From NCBI GenBank assembly GCA_003864495.1, contig ML133498.1, forward strand, positions 209,418 through 273,417: a stretch of DNA of 64,000 nucleotides, in the 5' to 3' direction. A program made the translations under genes and the position numbers. The notes below the pieces were generated by a model that was not told the DNA's origin, searched no databases, and saw only the letters and a list, made by a program, of their open reading frames with translations. Within the stretch, counting starts at the first letter, position 1. Each line of letters starts with the position of its first letter. Shown here piece by piece: positions 60,350 through 64,000 of the stretch. Origin of the DNA: Nemopilema nomurai (Eukaryota; Cnidaria; Scyphozoa; Rhizostomeae; Rhizostomatidae).

Positions 60350-63300
60350 CCCTAGCATCATTTTCGTCCTAACCTCGTTTTCATGCTAGCCTCGTTTTGG
60401 TGCTGAACCCCTAGCCTCGTTTTCGTTCTAAAGCCCTAGCCTCAATTTCGTTCTAACCTCGTTTTCATGCTAGCCTTGTTTTGGTGCTTAAAGCTCTAGC
60501 CTCATTTTCGTCCTAACTTCATTTCCATGCTAGCCTTGTTTTGGTGCTGAACGCCCTAGCCTCGTTTTTGTCCTAGCCTCGTTTCTATGCTAGCCTCGTT
60601 TTGGTTCTAAAGCCCTAGCCTCGTTTTCCTCCTAGCCTTGTTTCCATGCTAGCCTCGTTTCCGTCCTTGCCTCGTTTTCGTCCTAGCCTCGTTACCATGC
60701 TAGCCTCGTTTTGGTGCTAAAAGAAACAGCCTCATTTTCGTTTTAACCTCGTATTAGTCCTAGCCTCGTTTCCAAACTAGCCTCGATTTGGTGCTTAAAA
60801 CCCACTCTCGTTTTCGTTATAGCCTCGTTTTGTCCTAGCCTCGTTTCCATGCCAGCCTCGTTTTGGTTTTAAACCCCTAGCCTCGTTTCCCTCTTAGCCT
60901 TGTTTTCTTGCTGGCCTTGTTTTGATGCTTAAAGCCCTAGCCTCATTTTTGTCCTAACCTCGTTTTCATGCTAGCCTCGTTTTGGTGCTGAACGCCCTAG
61001 CCTCGTTTTCGTCCTAGCCTCGTTTCCATGCTAGCCTCGTTTTGGTTCTAAAGCCCTAGCCTCGTTTTCCTCCTAGCCTTGTTTCCATGCTAGCCTCGTT
61101 TTCGTCCTTGCCTCGTTTTCGTCCTAGCCTCGTTACCATGCTAGCCTCGTTTTGGTGCTAAAAGAAACAGCCTCATTTTCGTTTTAACCTCGTATTAGTC
61201 CTAGCCTCGTTTCCAAACTAGCCTCGACTTGGTGCTTAAAACCCACTCTCGTTTTCGTTATAGCCTCGTTTTGTCCTAGCCTCGTTTCCATGCTAGCCTC
61301 GTTTTGGTTCTAAAGCCCTAGCCTCGTTTTCCTCCTAGCCTTGTTTCCATGCTAGCCTCGTTTTTGTCCTTGCCTCGTTTTCGTCCTAGCCTTGTTTCCA
61401 TGCTAGCCTCGTTTTGGTGCTAAAAGAAACAGCCTCCTTTTCGTTTTAACCTCGTATTTGTCCTAGCCTCGTTTCCATGCTAGCCTCGACTTGGTGCTTA
61501 AAACCCACTCTCGTTTTCGTTGTAGCCTCGTTTTGTCCTAGCCTCGTTTCCATGCTAGCCTTGTTTTGATGCTTAAAGCTCTAGCCTCATTATCGTCCTA
61601 GCCTCGTTTCCATGCTAGCCTTGTTTTGGTGCTAAACGCCCTAGCCTCGTTTTCGTCCTAGTCTCGTTTCCATGCTAGCCTCGTTTTGGTGCTAGCCTCG
61701 TTTTGATGCTTAAAGCCCTAGCCTCATTTTTGTTCTAACCTCGTTTCCATGCTAGTTTCGTTTAGTTGCTAAAGGCTCTAGCCTCGTTTTTGTCCTAGCC
61801 TCGTTTCCTTGCTAGCCTCGTTTTGGTTCTAAAGCCCTAGCCTCGTTTTCCTCCTAGCCTTGTTTCCATGCTAGCCTCGTTTTTGTCCTTGCCTCTTTTT
61901 CGTCCTAGCCTTGTTTCCATGCTAGCCTCGTTTTGGTGCTAAAAGAAACAGCCTCCTTTTCGTTTTAACCTCGTATTTGTCCTAGCCTCGTTTCCATGCT
62001 AGCCTCGACTTGTTGCTTAAAACCCACTCTCGTTTTCGTTGTAGCCTCGTTTTGTCCTAGCCTCGTTTCCATGCTAGCCTTGTTTTGATGCTAAAAGCCC
62101 TAGCCTCGTTTTCGTCCTACCCTCGTTTCCATGCTAGCCTTGTTTTGGTGCTAAAAGCCCTAGCCTCCTTTACGTCCTAGACTCGTTTCCATGCTAGCCT
62201 CGTTTTGGTTCTAAAGTCCTAGCCTCGTTTTCCTCCTAGCCTTGTTTCCATGCTAGCCTCGTTTTCGTCCTTGCCTCGTTTTCGTCCTCGCCTCGTTTCC
62301 ATGCTAGCCTCGTTTTGGTGCTAGAGCCCAAGCCTCGTTTTCGTCCTACCCTCATTTCCATGCTAAACCCGTTTAGTTACTAAAAGCCCTAGCCTCGTCT
62401 TCGTCCTAGCCTTCTTTCTATGCTTCCTAGCGTTGTTTCCATGCAAGCCTCAACTTTGTGCTAGCCTTGTTTTTGTGCTAAAAGCCATAGCCTCGTTTTC
62501 GTCCAAGACTTGTTTCCATTTTAGCCTCGTTTTTTTCCTAGCCTCGTTTTGATGCTTAAAGCCCTAGCATCATTTTCGTCCTAACCTCGTTTTCATGCTA
62601 GCCTCGTTTTGGTGTTTAAAGCTCTAGCCTCATTTTCGTCCTAACCTCGTTTCCATGCTAGCCTTTTTTTGGTGCTGAACGCCCTAGCCTCGTTTTCGTC
62701 CTAGCCTCGTTTTCGTCCTAGCCTCGTTTCCATGCTAGCCTCGTTTTGGTGCTAAAAGAAACAGCCTCATTTTCGTTTTAACCTCGTATTAGTCCTAGCC
62801 TCGTTTCCATGCTAGCCTCGACTTGGTGCTTAAAACCCACTCTCGTTTTCGTTGTAGCCTCGTTTTGTCCTAGCCTCGTTTCCATGCTAGCCTCGTTTTG
62901 ATGCTTAATGCCCTAGCCTCATTTTCCTTCTAATCTCGTTTTCATGCAAGCCTTGTTTTGGTGCTTAAAGCTCCAGCCTCATTTTCGTCCTAACCTCGTT
63001 TCCATGCTAGCCTTGTTTTGGTGCTGAACGCCCTAGCCTCGTTTTCGTCCTAGACTCGTTTCCATGCTAGTCTCGTTTTGGTGCTAGCCTTGTTTTGATG
63101 CCTAAAACCCTAGCCTCATTTTCGTCCTAACCTCGTTTTCATGCTAGCCTCGTTTTGATGCTTACTCCCTAGCCTCATTTTTGTACTAACCTCTTTTTCA
63201 TGCTAACCTCGTTTTGGTGCTGAACGCCCTAGCCTCGTTTTTGTCCTAGCCTCGTTTCCATGCTAGCCTCGTTTTGGTTCTAAAGCCCTAGCCTAGTTTT

Positions 63301-63630
63301 CCTCCTAGCCTTGTTTCCATGCCAGCCTCGTTTTCGTCCTTGCCTCGTTTTCGTCCTATCCTCGTTTCCATGCTAGCCTCGTATTGGTGCTAGAGCCCTA
63401 GCCTCGTTTTCGTTCTAGCCTCATTTCCATGCTAGTCTCGTTTAGTTACTAAAAGCCCTAGCCTCGTCTTCGTCCTAGCCTTGTTAACATGCTTCCTAGC
63501 GTTGTTTCCATGCAAGCCTCAACTTTGTGCTAGCCTTGTTTTTGTGCTAAAAGCCATAGCCTCGTTTTCGTCCAAGACTTGTTTCCATTTTAGCCTCGTT
63601 TTGTTCCTAGCCTCGTTTTCATGCTTAAAG
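60350..63630. repeat. Short hybrid block C1
   Basis: The first ~0.7 kb follows the T1/T2 start, including GTTTCTATGC near 60583. From about 61.06 to 62.28 kb the order of variants matches no other block. From about 62.28 kb it follows the T2 tail: AAACCCGTTTAG near 62365, TAGTCTCGTTTTGG near 63069 and GCTTACTCCC near 63162 are shared with 51.6-52.4 kb, and from about 62.7 kb the offset to copy B is a constant 10740. It is best read as a T2-like block with most of its middle lost or rearranged. Confidence 0.7.
61060..62280. repeat. Satellite stretch with atypical order of variants
   Basis: The stretch is still made of the standard boxes, but the variant order matches no other block. Three TGGTGCTAAAAGAAACAG motifs (near 61156, 61417 and 61937) lie at irregular spacings of about 261 and 520 bp in place of 441. 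Forms seen only here include GCTAAAGGCTC near 61768, GTTTCCTTGC near 61804 and CCTTTACGTCC near 62167. No C-rich or dropout artefact is visible, so this looks like real, more diverged array. Confidence 0.6.
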
Positions 63631-64000
63631 CCCTAGCATCATTTTCGTCCTAACCTCGTTTTCATGCTAGCCTCGTTTTGGTGCTGAACCCCTAGCCTCG
63701 TTTTCGTTCTAAAGCCCTAGCCTCAATTTCGTTCTAACCTCGTTTTCATGCTAGCCTTGTTTTGGTGCTAAAAGAAACAGCCTCATTTTCGTTTTAACCT
63801 CGTATTAGTCCTAGCCTCGTTTCCAAACTAGCCTCGATTTGGTGCTTAAAACCCACTCTCGTTTTCGTTATAGCCTCGTTTTGTCCTAGCCTCGTTTCCA
63901 TGCCAGCCTCGTTTTGGTTTTAAACCCCTAGCCTCGTTTCCCTCTTAGCCTTGTTTTCTTGCTGGCCTTGTTTTGATGCTTAAAGCCCTAGCCTCATTTT
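63631..64000. repeat. Start of a further T3-type block, cut by the window end
   Basis: The sequence matches 52891-53260 at offset 10740. It has the T3-specific early jump into the TGGTGCTAAAAGAAACAG motif about 130 bases after the block start, in place of the ~360 bases seen in T1. The array therefore continues beyond the window. Confidence 0.8.

Larger units (their letters stand above)
1..64000. repeat. Satellite array of 17-bp boxes in ~60-bp units, filling the window
   Basis: Seen directly: the sequence is built throughout from a 17-bp box with core CTAGCCTCGTTTT (last T variable) and a variable tail. A typical unit is three boxes with tails TCGTC, CCATG and TGGTG followed by a 9-bp spacer such as CTAAAAGCC, giving 51 + 9 = 60 bp. 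Other tails include TGATG, TCATG, TCCTC, TGGTT and TGTTC. All boxes read in the same direction and I see no inversion. No unique sequence, coding gene, structural RNA or mobile element interrupts the array. A hand count of one idealised 60-bp unit gives A 8, C 19, G 12, T 21, so the plus strand is pyrimidine-rich. Known context: arrays of tens of kilobases with higher-order structure are typical of eukaryotic heterochromatin. The family itself is not one I recognise. Confidence 0.97.

Noticed and set aside
1..64000. CRISPR array
   Set aside because: Regular repeats are present, but the intervening bases are variants of the same repeat and not unique spacers. There is no leader and no cas gene, and the period is 17/60 bp.
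1..64000. Telomere or interstitial telomere array
   Set aside because: CCCTAA-like hexamers occur singly (for example CCCTAACC) but never in tandem, and the surrounding boxes are unrelated to a telomere repeat.
1..64000. tRNA, rRNA or other structured RNA genes
   Set aside because: I saw no cloverleaf arms, box A/B pair or rRNA-like stretch; every segment read resolves into the satellite boxes.
1..64000. Regulatory meaning of the frequent GCTAGC palindrome and runs of T
   Set aside because: They come with every CATGCTAGCC junction and every core, so their abundance is fully explained by the repeat. T runs (such as those near 1793) are not preceded by stable hairpins and do not qualify as terminators.

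Overview
The whole window is one uninterrupted tandem-repeat (satellite) array; I find no gene, RNA gene, transposon, promoter, terminator or origin in it. The basic unit is a 17-bp box with a conserved 12-bp core (CTAGCCTCGTTT) and a variable 5-bp tail. The common tails are TCGTC, CCATG and TGGTG. Three boxes plus a 9-bp spacer (CTAAAAGCC or CTTAAAGCC type) make a unit of about 60 bp. Every box I read lies in the same orientation. An array of this size and hierarchy points to a eukaryotic nuclear genome, probably heterochromatin (centromeric, pericentromeric, subtelomeric or a knob). The sequence alone does not identify the species or the chromosomal location.

The array has at least five higher levels. 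Local tandem periods of 349, 441 and 660 bp are built from the 60-bp units. Larger segments of about 0.9 to 1.2 kb are repeated at a distance inside each block. These form long higher-order blocks of three types: T1 (1-10581 and 30146-40729), T2 (10582-20931 and 40730-52890) and T3 (20932-30145 and 52891-60349). T1 to T2 start spacing is 10.58 kb. The series T1-T2-T3 forms a super-repeat of about 30.15 kb: copy A is 1-30145 and copy B is 30146-60349. Rare variants pair T1 with T1, T2 with T2 and T3 with T3 across the two copies, so the 30-kb set was duplicated as a unit. After 60350 the pattern breaks: 60350-63630 is a short hybrid block, and 63631-64000 is the start of another T3-type block.

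Differences between copies A and B show how the array evolves. Copy A has four extra 441-bp units (about 21.5-23.3 kb), including a chimeric unit that looks like an unequal-crossover product. Copy A also lacks about 1.8 kb found in copy B near 47.37-49.14 kb. Those two changes nearly cancel, so the similar lengths of A and B are partly coincidence. The missing segment sits at the start of a stretch (17.06-21.43 kb) full of single-base dropouts, which looks like unpolished sequence, so that difference may be an assembly error. A second suspect patch is at 51841-51960.

Short open frames exist (up to about 78 codons), but they are by-products of the repeat. The palindromic CTAG in each box puts a TAG stop on both strands, and the 17-bp period rotates it through all frames. 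The few open stretches recur in the same repeat module wherever CTAG has mutated.
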